Shown piece after piece: positions 18,233 through 25,641 of a DNA stretch of 64,000 nt. Made by a program: the position numbers and the translations under genes. Every line of letters starts with the position of its first letter. The stretch's first letter is position 1. The notes under the pieces were generated by a model, which had not been told where the DNA came from, did not search any database, and worked only from the letters and a program-made list of their open reading frames with translations. Location: the NCBI GenBank assembly GCA_902602765.1, contig CACKSH010000005.1, positions 1 through 64,000 of the forward strand, written 5' to 3'. This DNA is from Paracoccaceae bacterium (GTDB lineage: Bacteria > Pseudomonadota > Alphaproteobacteria > Rhodobacterales > Rhodobacteraceae).

Positions 18233-18250
18233 ATACTAACATGTTAGTAT
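18233..18250. promoter_or_regulatory. Predicted GntR operator, perfect 18-base palindrome
   Basis: ATACTAACATGTTAGTAT reads the same on both strands and lies between the divergent gntR (start 18212) and UxaA-type dehydratase (start 18304) genes. Fifteen of its bases recur at 7251-7265 in the transporter promoter region. The -10-like hexamers TATAAC (18248-18253, plus) and TATTAT (minus edge) overlap its ends, so a bound repressor could block both directions. Confidence 0.75.
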
Positions 18251-18303
18251 AACTCTCATCTAACTGGCAACAGCTACCACAGTCACGGCCGAAAGTATCA
18301 GAA

Positions 18304-19827
18304 ATGCATCAAACGCATTCAACAATTGTTTTAGGTGATAAAGATAATGTCGCAATCGCATTAAGGGCGATTTTAACAGGCGACTTGATAAGTGAATTAG
18401 ATTTGAGCGCTAGGACAGATATTCCGAAAGGACATAAAGTTGCTAAACGGGCGATACATTGTGGGGAGGCTGTTTTTAAGTACGGTCAAATAATAGGTAG
18501 ATCAACAACAGATATTTCTGCTGGTGAACATGTTCACACGCATAATATCGAATTCACAGATCATAAATCAGGATATGAATTTTCCACAGAAATTCAAAAC
18601 AAGTTGAATGTTGAGATTAACGAAGAGTTTTTAGGCTATCATCGAGACGATGGGACAGTCGGCACGCGTAATTACATTGGGATTTTGACTTCCGTAAACT
18701 GTTCCGGAAGTGTAGCTAAATTTGTTGCAGAGGAGGCTGAAAAAAGTGGGCTGCTAAAGCAGTATAAAAATGTGGATGGGATTGTCCCAATTGTCCATGG
18801 TAGCGGGTGTGGGATGGCTAATTCCGGCGAAGGATATGACTTGCTATTTCGAACGCTTTCAGGCTACTCACGGAATCCTAACTTTGCCGCTATTTTACTC
18901 ATTGGTCTTGGCTGTGAGGTAATGCAGATTGCCGACTTAGTTGGGAAAAGTAGATTACAGAATGAGGAAAGTTTTCGCTATATGACAATCCAAAATGAGG
19001 GTGGAACTTCCAGAACAATTGAGCGGGGCATTAGTGCTTTGAAGGAATTACTCGAATATGCTGACCAATCTATAAGAAGGCCGTCATCAGTTTCGAAACT
19101 TACAGTTGGTTTGCAATGTGGTGGATCTGATGGCTATTCGGGCATTACTGCTAATCCTGCTTTAGGTGTTGCCTCTGATATTCTTGTTCGAAATGGAGGT
19201 ATTTCTATACTGTCGGAAACACCTGAAATATACGGCGCTGAACATCTTCTAACTCGGAGAGCATTGACTGAAGAGATTGGTAAAAAACTTCTAGATAGGA
19301 TCAGTTGGTGGGAAACCTACACAGCTAAAAATGGCGGAGAAATGAATAATAATCCATCACCGGGCAATAAGCGGGGTGGCTTGACTACAATCCTTGAGAA
19401 GTCACTTGGTGCAGTTGCCAAAGGCGGTGTTTCACCATTAGCGGGTGTTTTTGAATATGGCGAAAAAATTAATACGCATGGATTTGTATACATGGATAGC
19501 CCCGGATATGATCCCTGTTCAGTCACGGGGCAAATAGCGTCAGGGGCAAATATAATTGTTTTTACGACTGGGCGAGGGTCAGTTTCAGGTTATAAACCGA
19601 CCCCATGTATAAAGTTATCAACCAATACAAGTATGTATCGTAGAATGTCAGGTGATATAGATTTGGATTGTGGAGACATAATTGAAGATGGTGTTACCCT
19701 TGAAGAAAAGGGCAAGCAAATATTTGAGCAAATAGTTCGGGTCGCGTCAGGTCAGAAAACAAAGAGTGAAGAACTTGGGTTTGGCGGTTCGGAATTTGTA
19801 CCCTGGCAAATTGGTGCAGTTATGTAA
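18304..19827 (+). CDS. UxaA-family sugar-acid dehydratase (probable L-fuconate dehydratase)
   Basis: A 507-residue altronate/galactarate dehydratase family protein. The N-terminal SAF domain (about 1-95) has KGHKVAKRAIHCGEAVFKYG and AGEHVHTHNIEF. The catalytic domain starts at GYHRDDGTVGTRNYIGI (near 114) and contains HGSGCGMAN, GLGCEVMQ, GLQCGGSDGYSGI and a late CSVTGQIASGAN segment. UxaA enzymes remove water from aldonic acids to give 2-keto-3-deoxy acids. The neighbouring lactonase, SDR and diketo-acid hydrolase point to L-fuconate. In Campylobacter jejuni UxaA-type proteins also sit in the fucose locus. Altronate or galactonate dehydration is the alternative. It starts a three-gene plus-strand operon at the palindromic operator. 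Confidence 0.85.
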   Translation: MHQTHSTIVLGDKDNVAIALRAILTGDLISELDLSARTDIPKGHKVAKRAIHCGEAVFKYGQIIGRSTTDISAGEHVHTHNIEFTDHKSGYEFSTEIQNKLNVEINEEFLGYHRDDGTVGTRNYIGILTSVNCSGSVAKFVAEEAEKSGLLKQYKNVDGIVPIVHGSGCGMANSGEGYDLLFRTLSGYSRNPNFAAILLIGLGCEVMQIADLVGKSRLQNEESFRYMTIQNEGGTSRTIERGISALKELLEYADQSIRRPSSVSKLTVGLQCGGSDGYSGITANPALGVASDILVRNGGISILSETPEIYGAEHLLTRRALTEEIGKKLLDRISWWETYTAKNGGEMNNNPSPGNKRGGLTTILEKSLGAVAKGGVSPLAGVFEYGEKINTHGFVYMDSPGYDPCSVTGQIASGANIIVFTTGRGSVSGYKPTPCIKLSTNTSMYRRMSGDIDLDCGDIIEDGVTLEEKGKQIFEQIVRVASGQKTKSEELGFGGSEFVPWQIGAVM

Positions 19828-19851
19828 TGTTTTATAATTTTGGAGCAGTTT

Positions 19852-20598
19852 ATGAGGCTTAAGGGAAAGACGGCTGTGGTTACTGCGGCTGGAGCTGGTA
19901 TCGGGAGAGCAACTGCACTTGCTTTTGCAGAACAGGGGGCTCGCGTCATAGCAACTGATATAAGCGATAATTCTTTTGAAGAATTAAAGGATCTGGGAAT
20001 GCAAACTTTACAGTTGGATGTTTTAGATGGGAAATCTTTAACTAGCGTTTCAGATAGATATAAGGAAGTTGACATTTTGTTTAACTGTGCGGGCTATGTT
20101 CATCATGGGTCCATACTAGATTGTGATGATGCGTCTTATGATTTCTCGATGAATTTGAATGTAAAAGGGAATTATAAAGTAACAAAGGCATTTTTACCAA
20201 ATATGCTAAAACGTGAAAATTCTAGCATAATATTTGTTGCTTCGGCCGTTTCTTCGCTAATCGCTGCGCCAAATCGGTTTATTTATGGCGCATCCAAAGC
20301 AGCAGTTATTGGAATGATGAAATCAATAGCAGCAGATTTTATAACAAAGGGCGTGAGAGCTAATGCAATATGTCCAGGCACAGTAGAGTCTCCAAGTTGG
20401 CATCAAAGAGTAAGATCTCAAGCTGCAAATGAAAAAGAGATAGAAAGTGTGCGAAAAGCTTTTGTTGATCGGCAGCCGATGGGCAGAATTGGTCAGCCTA
20501 ATGAAATTGCAGAGTTAGCAGTTTATCTCGCATCAGATGAAAGTTCTTTTGTAACTGGACAAGCAATTTCGATTGATGGGGGTTGGACGAATACATGA
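19852..20598 (+). CDS. SDR, probable 2-keto-3-deoxy-L-fuconate 4-dehydrogenase
   Basis: A short-chain dehydrogenase of about 248 residues. The NAD-binding motif is TAAGAGIGRATALAFAEQGA and the catalytic triad region is Ser in VASAVSS with Tyr/Lys in YGASKAA near residue 151. The C-terminal FVTGQAISIDGGWT is classical. The N-terminus MRLKGKTAVVTAAG is characteristic of the dehydrogenases that oxidise 2-keto-3-deoxy-L-fuconate to the 2,4-diketo acid. The ATG at 19852 is supported by GGAG 6 bases upstream. It lies between the dehydratase and aldose dehydrogenase genes on the same strand. Closely related SDRs act on rhamnonate-derived acids. Confidence 0.85.
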   Translation: MRLKGKTAVVTAAGAGIGRATALAFAEQGARVIATDISDNSFEELKDLGMQTLQLDVLDGKSLTSVSDRYKEVDILFNCAGYVHHGSILDCDDASYDFSMNLNVKGNYKVTKAFLPNMLKRENSSIIFVASAVSSLIAAPNRFIYGASKAAVIGMMKSIAADFITKGVRANAICPGTVESPSWHQRVRSQAANEKEIESVRKAFVDRQPMGRIGQPNEIAELAVYLASDESSFVTGQAISIDGGWTNT

Positions 20599-20622
20599 TT
20601 TTACGAGAATTTTTAGAGTGTA

Positions 20623-21627
20623 ATGATAAAAAATATTCCCAAAAGAAAGATTGGTAAGACCAGTATCCAAGTAAGCGAGTTGGGGCTTGGTTGTGCCCCA
20701 CTTGGAGGCAATTTGGCCAACTTAAGTCGCCAAGAAGCAGCCGCACTCATTAGGGCGGCTATGGAAAATGGTATAGAATATTTTGACACTGCTCCTTGGT
20801 ATGGTTTTGGCAGATCAGAGCGTGTTGTTGGCGACTGTATAAGGAACTTTAATTATATTTTATCTGATAAAGTTGGACGATTACTTGCGCCTGGAGCTGT
20901 GAGTGATCCGTCAAATTATGGGATGGTCGATCCTCTTCCGTTCAATGTAAAGTATGATTATAGTTATGATGGAATTATCAGAGCTTACGAGGATAATCTT
21001 CAAAGGCTCGGCCTCGATAGAATTGATGTCCTGCTAGTCCATGATATCGGTGTTTTCCAACATGGCGAACAAAATGAAACTTATTTTCGTGATTTGGCTC
21101 AATCAGGATATAGGGCTTTAATTGAATTGAAAGATGCAGGTCTTGTTTCGGCTATTGGTTTAGGAGTCAATGAAAATCAGATTTGTTTGGATGTAATGAA
21201 CATCGGTCATTGGGATGTATTTCTATTGGCAGGTAGATATACCTTATTGGAACAAACCGCTTTGGTTGAACTATTTCCGAAGTGTGCTCAGCAAGGAACG
21301 AGTATAATTTGTGGTGGCCCGTTCAATTCTGGGGTTTTAGTCGGCAGGGAAACCTGGAACTACTCAAAGGCGCCAAAAAAAGTAATTGAAAAAGCAGCAA
21401 TATTGGATGAAATTGCCCAAGCACATTCAATTCCACTCGGTGCCGCTGCAATCCAATTTCCTCTGGCGAACAACATAATATCATCAGTAATACCGGGTCC
21501 AAGAACGAAAAGTGAATTACTACAAATCTTGGACTGGTATCAGACAAAAATTCCTAACGAGTTCTGGTCTTCTGTGAGGGACAGTGGTTTAATCGACGAC
21601 CAAGCCCCAGTTCCCAATGTGATCTAA
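20623..21627 (+). CDS. Aldo/keto reductase, probable L-fucose (D-threo-aldose) 1-dehydrogenase
   Basis: A 334-residue AKR-fold protein. Catalytic tetrad regions are NGIEYFDTAPWYGFGRSE (Asp and Tyr near residues 50-56), YILSDKVGRLL (Lys) and VLLVHDIG (His near 144). The N-terminus KIGKTSIQVSELGLGCAPLGG and the DPLPFNVKYDYSYDG segment are those of D-threo-aldose 1-dehydrogenases, which oxidise L-fucose, L-galactose or D-arabinose to the aldonolactone. This would be the first oxidative step after the FucU mutarotase. It is the third gene of the plus-strand operon (24 bases after the SDR). It converges on the diketo-acid hydrolase gene with 8 bases between stops. Confidence 0.86.
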   Translation: MIKNIPKRKIGKTSIQVSELGLGCAPLGGNLANLSRQEAAALIRAAMENGIEYFDTAPWYGFGRSERVVGDCIRNFNYILSDKVGRLLAPGAVSDPSNYGMVDPLPFNVKYDYSYDGIIRAYEDNLQRLGLDRIDVLLVHDIGVFQHGEQNETYFRDLAQSGYRALIELKDAGLVSAIGLGVNENQICLDVMNIGHWDVFLLAGRYTLLEQTALVELFPKCAQQGTSIICGGPFNSGVLVGRETWNYSKAPKKVIEKAAILDEIAQAHSIPLGAAAIQFPLANNIISSVIPGPRTKSELLQILDWYQTKIPNEFWSSVRDSGLIDDQAPVPNVI

Positions 21628-21635
21628 TATTTGTA

Positions 21636-22481
21636 TTATTCGAATTTAACTTTTTGAGTTTGCTGGCCAAGCCCATCAACGTGAAGAGTCATTACGTCTC
21701 CATCTTTAAGAAAAATAGGATTTGGTTTCATTCCCATACCAACACCGGGCGGTGTTCCAGTTGAGATAATATCACCTGGGTGAAGTGTGAAAAGTTGAGA
21801 AAGATGAGAGACAATTTGTTTTACATTAAAAATCATTGTTTTTGTATTGCCGGTTTGCATCCGTTGTCCGTTAACATCTAGCCACATATCTAGATTTTGA
21901 GGGTCGCCAATTTCGTCTTTAGTTACCATCCATGGACCAATGGGGCCAAACGTATCGCATGATTTTCCTTTGGTCCATTGACCTGAAAGTTTGCTTTGAA
22001 ATTTGCGCTCTGTAACGTCATTGACCAAACAGTAACCTGCAACACACTCTAAAGCATTATTCTCATCTACGTATTTAGCGGCTTTTCCAATTACCACACC
22101 CAATTCAACTTCCCAATCAGTATATTTTGAACCTCTAGGTGGTATAATGTCGTCGTTTGGGCCATTAATTGCGGAATTGGCTTTCATAAACAAGATAGGG
22201 TGTTCTGGTATATCGGCACCTGTTTCTGCTGCGTGATCAGCGTAGTTCAAGCCAATACACATAAGCTTACCTACTTGGCCAACGCAAGGTCCCAGTCTTG
22301 TATCAGCGCTAACGAGAGGTAACGTTGCAGGATCAAGAGCTTTCAGATCCGCAAGATTGTCATCATCCAAAATTTCACCTGTGATATCATCAACTACTGC
22401 AGACAGATCTCTGATATCACCTTCACTATCCATCAGCCCGGGTTTTTCAAAGCCTGTATCACCGTATCTTAAAAGTTTCAT
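21636..22481 (-). CDS. FAH-family hydrolase, probable 2,4-diketo-3-deoxy-L-fuconate hydrolase
   Basis: A 281-residue fumarylacetoacetate hydrolase family protein. CIGLNYADHAAETG near residue 78 starts the FAH domain. Metal-binding carboxylates are in YTDWEVELGVVIGK near 122 and CLVNDVTERKFQ near 150, and STGTPPGVGMG near 242 is the usual signature. The N-terminal MKLLRYGDTGFEKPGLMD matches the diketo-deoxy-fuconate/rhamnonate hydrolases (often annotated ureidoglycolate lyase). Cleavage would give pyruvate and L-lactate and finish the pathway. A GAGG element lies 6-9 bases upstream of the ATG. It is downstream of, and probably separately promoted from, a second aldo/keto reductase gene. Confidence 0.87.
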   Translation of the reverse strand: MKLLRYGDTGFEKPGLMDSEGDIRDLSAVVDDITGEILDDDNLADLKALDPATLPLVSADTRLGPCVGQVGKLMCIGLNYADHAAETGADIPEHPILFMKANSAINGPNDDIIPPRGSKYTDWEVELGVVIGKAAKYVDENNALECVAGYCLVNDVTERKFQSKLSGQWTKGKSCDTFGPIGPWMVTKDEIGDPQNLDMWLDVNGQRMQTGNTKTMIFNVKQIVSHLSQLFTLHPGDIISTGTPPGVGMGMKPNPIFLKDGDVMTLHVDGLGQQTQKVKFE

Positions 22482-22598
22482 CTCATCCTCAAAAGTTAAG
22501 CAGATAGTTAAACATAGCCTTATACATTAAACATTAAATACTAAAGGATATATTTTTGGTTTTTGATTTTTGTAAGGAATTCATGGCTGGAAAGTTTA

Positions 22599-23561
22599 CT
22601 AGCCAGGTTTGTATTCGCGAGCAGCCTCTACATCATGAGTGGTATAAGGGAGTTGATTAATTTCTTCCCACGCCTCATTCGGGATAATAAATTTTGATAA
22701 CTCAATCGTATCGCTAACCCTTTTAGGTTTTGTTACGCCAACAAGAGTAGAGCTAATCCTTTTATCATTCAGTGAAAACTGTAGTGCGGCGGCGGGTAAT
22801 GGCACATTGTATTTGCGACAAATTTTTTCTACTTCTTTTACAGGCTTGAGTTCTTGATCAGTAGCTTCTGAATATGCGATTAGCCGGCTTTTCTCAGTTC
22901 CTTTTGCCAAAACACCACTCGCGTAGGGTGCTGCATTGATGATGCTAATATTATTTGTATAAGCATAATTGTACAGCTCATCTGCATTTCTATTAAGAAT
23001 GGTGAAACGGTTATGATTAATAATAGCATCGAAGGGCCAATCTTTAACTATTTCAAGCATTAAATCTGTCTTGCCCATTGCTAACCCAACAGTTTCGGCT
23101 AGGCCTTCTTCTTTCATCTTGAATAGTTCGGCCAAAGAGCCATGTTGGCTGGTGATTTCCGTAATGTCTCTACAATGTTCTGGATCGTGGAGATGTAGTA
23201 ATCCTATACTATCTACATTCAATGCATCCAGGCTTTCTTCAATGGACTTGCGCGCTCTTGCTGCATCAAACTTTTGTGTTTCCATGTCACGGTCTAACTT
23301 TGTAGAGATGACAAAGTCATCTGGCAAACCGCCCCGCTCTTTGATTACCTGGCCTATTCTTTTTTCGGCATTCCCGAAACCATAATTACGAGAGGTGTCA
23401 ATCAGGTTGCACTCACTGTCAAAAATAGCATTTATAGTTTCTCTCGCTCGCCCCTCATCCACGCTATAACCATATGTGTCTGGCATGTCCCCCAAAGCTG
23501 AAGTCCCAAAGGAGAGCTTAGAAATTCGAATATTCGAATTTTTTATCCTACTTTTTTCCAT
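22599..23561 (-). CDS. Aldo/keto reductase, second copy type
   Basis: A 320-residue aldo/keto reductase. NLIDTSRNYGFGNAE near residue 54 provides the catalytic Asp and Tyr, FVISTKLDRD the Lys and LLHLHDPEH the His. It differs strongly from the D-threo-aldose dehydrogenase at 20623-21627 and lacks that protein's DPLPFNVKYDYS-type insert. It lies in a minus-strand series with a cupin, an SDR, a nucleoside phosphorylase and an amidohydrolase. The substrate is unknown: a sugar, a sugar lactone or a nucleoside-derived aldehyde are all possible. Confidence 0.85.
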   Translation of the reverse strand: MEKSRIKNSNIRISKLSFGTSALGDMPDTYGYSVDEGRARETINAIFDSECNLIDTSRNYGFGNAEKRIGQVIKERGGLPDDFVISTKLDRDMETQKFDAARARKSIEESLDALNVDSIGLLHLHDPEHCRDITEITSQHGSLAELFKMKEEGLAETVGLAMGKTDLMLEIVKDWPFDAIINHNRFTILNRNADELYNYAYTNNISIINAAPYASGVLAKGTEKSRLIAYSEATDQELKPVKEVEKICRKYNVPLPAAALQFSLNDKRISSTLVGVTKPKRVSDTIELSKFIIPNEAWEEINQLPYTTHDVEAAREYKPG

Positions 23562-23617
23562 TTAATTTCCTTCAACAATTTTTAAATTACTATAGATTAA
23601 ATGTGACTTATTTAATT

Positions 23618-23980
23618 TTAACCCTCTAAATTTTCATAGCATTCTGGTAAAAAACGGGGTGTGCATAAGCAGAAGAATTCAAGATCTTCATCGCCAATAT
23701 TTGAAATTTTTTGAGATGCTCCGGCTGGGATTATAATTGCATCACCTAGCTGTAACTCTGACTTTTCACCATTTATTTCCAATACTCCGCCACCTCTTTT
23801 AATAATATATGTTTCCTCGGTACCATTGAGTCGATGCAGTTGTGTCGTCACTCCTGGCGGAACACGAGCGACTGCAAGTGAGCTGTTAGGATGCGACGGG
23901 TCATTTAAAATTTCTTGGATGAAACAGCGTTCTGGTGTCCAAAACTCCGAAATGTTTTTGCTAAAAATTGTTTCTGGCAT
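23618..23980 (-). CDS. Small cupin-domain protein
   Basis: A single-domain cupin of about 120 residues. The two motifs are TQLHRLNGTEETYIIKRGGG (His and Glu ligands) and LGDAIIIPAGASQKISNIG, where the second motif's usual His is not evident. Metal binding may therefore be altered. The ATG at 23980 is preferred since GGAG lies 6 bases before it; a GTG four codons earlier overlaps that site. It follows the SDR gene by 26 bases on the same strand. Cupins in sugar operons act as isomerases, epimerases or sensors; the function here is not determined. Confidence 0.82.
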   Translation of the reverse strand: MPETIFSKNISEFWTPERCFIQEILNDPSHPNSSLAVARVPPGVTTQLHRLNGTEETYIIKRGGGVLEINGEKSELQLGDAIIIPAGASQKISNIGDEDLEFFCLCTPRFLPECYENLEG

Positions 23981-24006
23981 AATGAACTCCACTTGTTGAT
24001 TTTTAA

Positions 24007-24786
24007 TTACCAGCCTGAAACACTACTAATGCCTCCATCCACCGTAATACATGCTCCTGTAATGAAACTTGATGCTTCACTAACGAGGAATAAGGTAGAA
24101 TTGGCTATGTCATCGCCTGTACACAATCTGCCAAGTGGTACCTGATCTAACCAACTTTTAACACCCTCAGGCCAATCGCGTTTAAGTCCGGGACGTTCTG
24201 TTAAGCCAGGACATATGCTATTCACTCGTATATTTTTTTTACCCAATTCTAATGCGGAAGACACTGTTAGATTGAGTAAACCGGCTTTTGTGGACGCATA
24301 ATGGCTATGGTTTATTGCAGGGCGAATGGCTTCTATTGAGCTTATGTTAACAATTGCTCCATTTTTAATTTTTTGGTTAGCAAACTCCTTTATTAAAAGT
24401 AATGGAGTTGCTAAATTTACTGCGAGCATTTCGGATACATCTTTTTCAGAGATATTTTCTAGAGACGCCGTCGATTGAAGTGCTGCATTGTTTATGAGTA
24501 TGTCCAAATGAGGAACTTGTTCTAATGAACGACGCATTATTTCAATACAAATTTCAGGTGTCCTTAAATCCCCTGTGACATACTTAGGTTTTTTTTTGTT
24601 TAATTGGCTCAATTCATTAATCAAAGTATGCAATTCGGGACGATCATTTCTGCAGTGTAAGATAACTTCAGCACCTGCTTGTGTCAGGCGGTGGGCAATA
24701 CTTTTACCTATACCTTGTGTTGCTCCGGTAATAAGAGCATGACGTCCTGTTAAGTTAAATAAATTTTCAAATTCTGATATATTCAT
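24007..24786 (-). CDS. Short-chain dehydrogenase/reductase
   Basis: A 259-residue classical SDR. The nucleotide-binding loop is ITGATQGIGKSIAHRL, NNAA is at DILINNAAL near residue 98, the catalytic Ser is in IVNISSIEAI and Tyr/Lys in HYASTKAG near 164. The C-terminus FITGACITVDGG is typical. It resembles gluconate 5-dehydrogenase/3-oxoacyl reductase types, but substrate cannot be assigned. It lies 15 bases after the nucleoside phosphorylase gene and before the cupin. That position suggests oxidation of a sugar released from nucleosides or imported by the neighbouring transporter. Confidence 0.86.
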   Translation of the reverse strand: MNISEFENLFNLTGRHALITGATQGIGKSIAHRLTQAGAEVILHCRNDRPELHTLINELSQLNKKKPKYVTGDLRTPEICIEIMRRSLEQVPHLDILINNAALQSTASLENISEKDVSEMLAVNLATPLLLIKEFANQKIKNGAIVNISSIEAIRPAINHSHYASTKAGLLNLTVSSALELGKKNIRVNSICPGLTERPGLKRDWPEGVKSWLDQVPLGRLCTGDDIANSTLFLVSEASSFITGACITVDGGISSVSGW

Positions 24787-24801
24787 GATAACTTGATCGT
24801 T

Positions 24802-25638
24802 TTACCAATTTTCTATTAGCTCGGGAAGAATTTTGAGTATTTTTTGACCTCCAGTAGTTGCGTTCATAAGCACTTCTTCAATAGTATCGGGTCTCTGGTC
24901 AGGTCCTCCATCAGCTTTATTTGTAATAGCTGAAAGTCCAATAATTTGGAAACCAGCTTGTTTGGCTGCAATGACCTCCATTATTGTGGACATGCCCACG
25001 GCATCACCACCACACTGTGCCAGAAACCTTCTTTCAGCAGAAGTTTCTAATGATGGACCCGTTATCCCGATGTAAATACCCTTAGAAACTTTAATATCAT
25101 ATTTCGTAAATAGCTTTCTCACTATATCTTGCAGATTTTTATCATATGGATCGGACATATCAGGAAATCGTAAGCCCAATCGATCATCATGCGGACCAAT
25201 TAATGGATTTGAGCCGGTCATATTAATATGATCTTGAATTATCATTACGTCACCAGGGTTAAATTTCTTTCTAAGTCCCCCGGCAGCATTTGTAACAAGA
25301 AAACGGGTTGCTCCGAGTTTTTTTATCACTCGGATGGGTGCAGCTATTTGAGAAGGTGTCCAGCCTTCATAAAGGTGAAAGCGCCCTTGCATAATGGCAA
25401 CCCGTTTTCTACCTATTTTTCCTATAAGTAAATTTCCCTCGTGAGTGGGAGCAGTTGATACTGGGAAACCAGGGATTTCCTTATATGGGAACCGGAATTC
25501 TAATTCAATTTTGTCTGCGATGGATCCAAGTCCGGTCCCTAGCATTAGCAAGTATTCTACTGGGCCAGCTATTTCTGACAGAATCTGATCAGAAGCAAGC
25601 TCTATGGTTCTAATCATTTCCTCGAGATTACCAATCAT
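24802..25638 (-). CDS. Purine nucleoside phosphorylase
   Basis: A 278-residue trimeric-type purine nucleoside phosphorylase (PNP/MTAP family). Phosphate-site residues are in MLGTGLGSIAD and STAPTHEGNLL. The sugar site is MQGRFHLYEGW near residue 84, and base-site residues lie in VTNAAGGL and GPSLETSAERRF. GDAVGMSTIMEVIAAKQ and SAITNKADGG follow. The Asn of ITNKADGG corresponds to the 6-oxopurine-binding Asn, so inosine and guanosine are the likely substrates, giving ribose 1-phosphate and base. It directly follows the amidohydrolase gene (3 bases between them), forming a deaminase-phosphorylase pair. Confidence 0.92.
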   Translation of the reverse strand: MIGNLEEMIRTIELASDQILSEIAGPVEYLLMLGTGLGSIADKIELEFRFPYKEIPGFPVSTAPTHEGNLLIGKIGRKRVAIMQGRFHLYEGWTPSQIAAPIRVIKKLGATRFLVTNAAGGLRKKFNPGDVMIIQDHINMTGSNPLIGPHDDRLGLRFPDMSDPYDKNLQDIVRKLFTKYDIKVSKGIYIGITGPSLETSAERRFLAQCGGDAVGMSTIMEVIAAKQAGFQIIGLSAITNKADGGPDQRPDTIEEVLMNATTGGQKILKILPELIENW

Positions 25639-25641
25639 TCC

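Noticed and set aside
18304-19827. Annotation as true altronate dehydratase (uronate pathway).
   Set aside because: No uronate isomerase, tagaturonate reductase or KDG kinase/aldolase lies nearby, whereas fucose-oxidation enzymes surround the gene.
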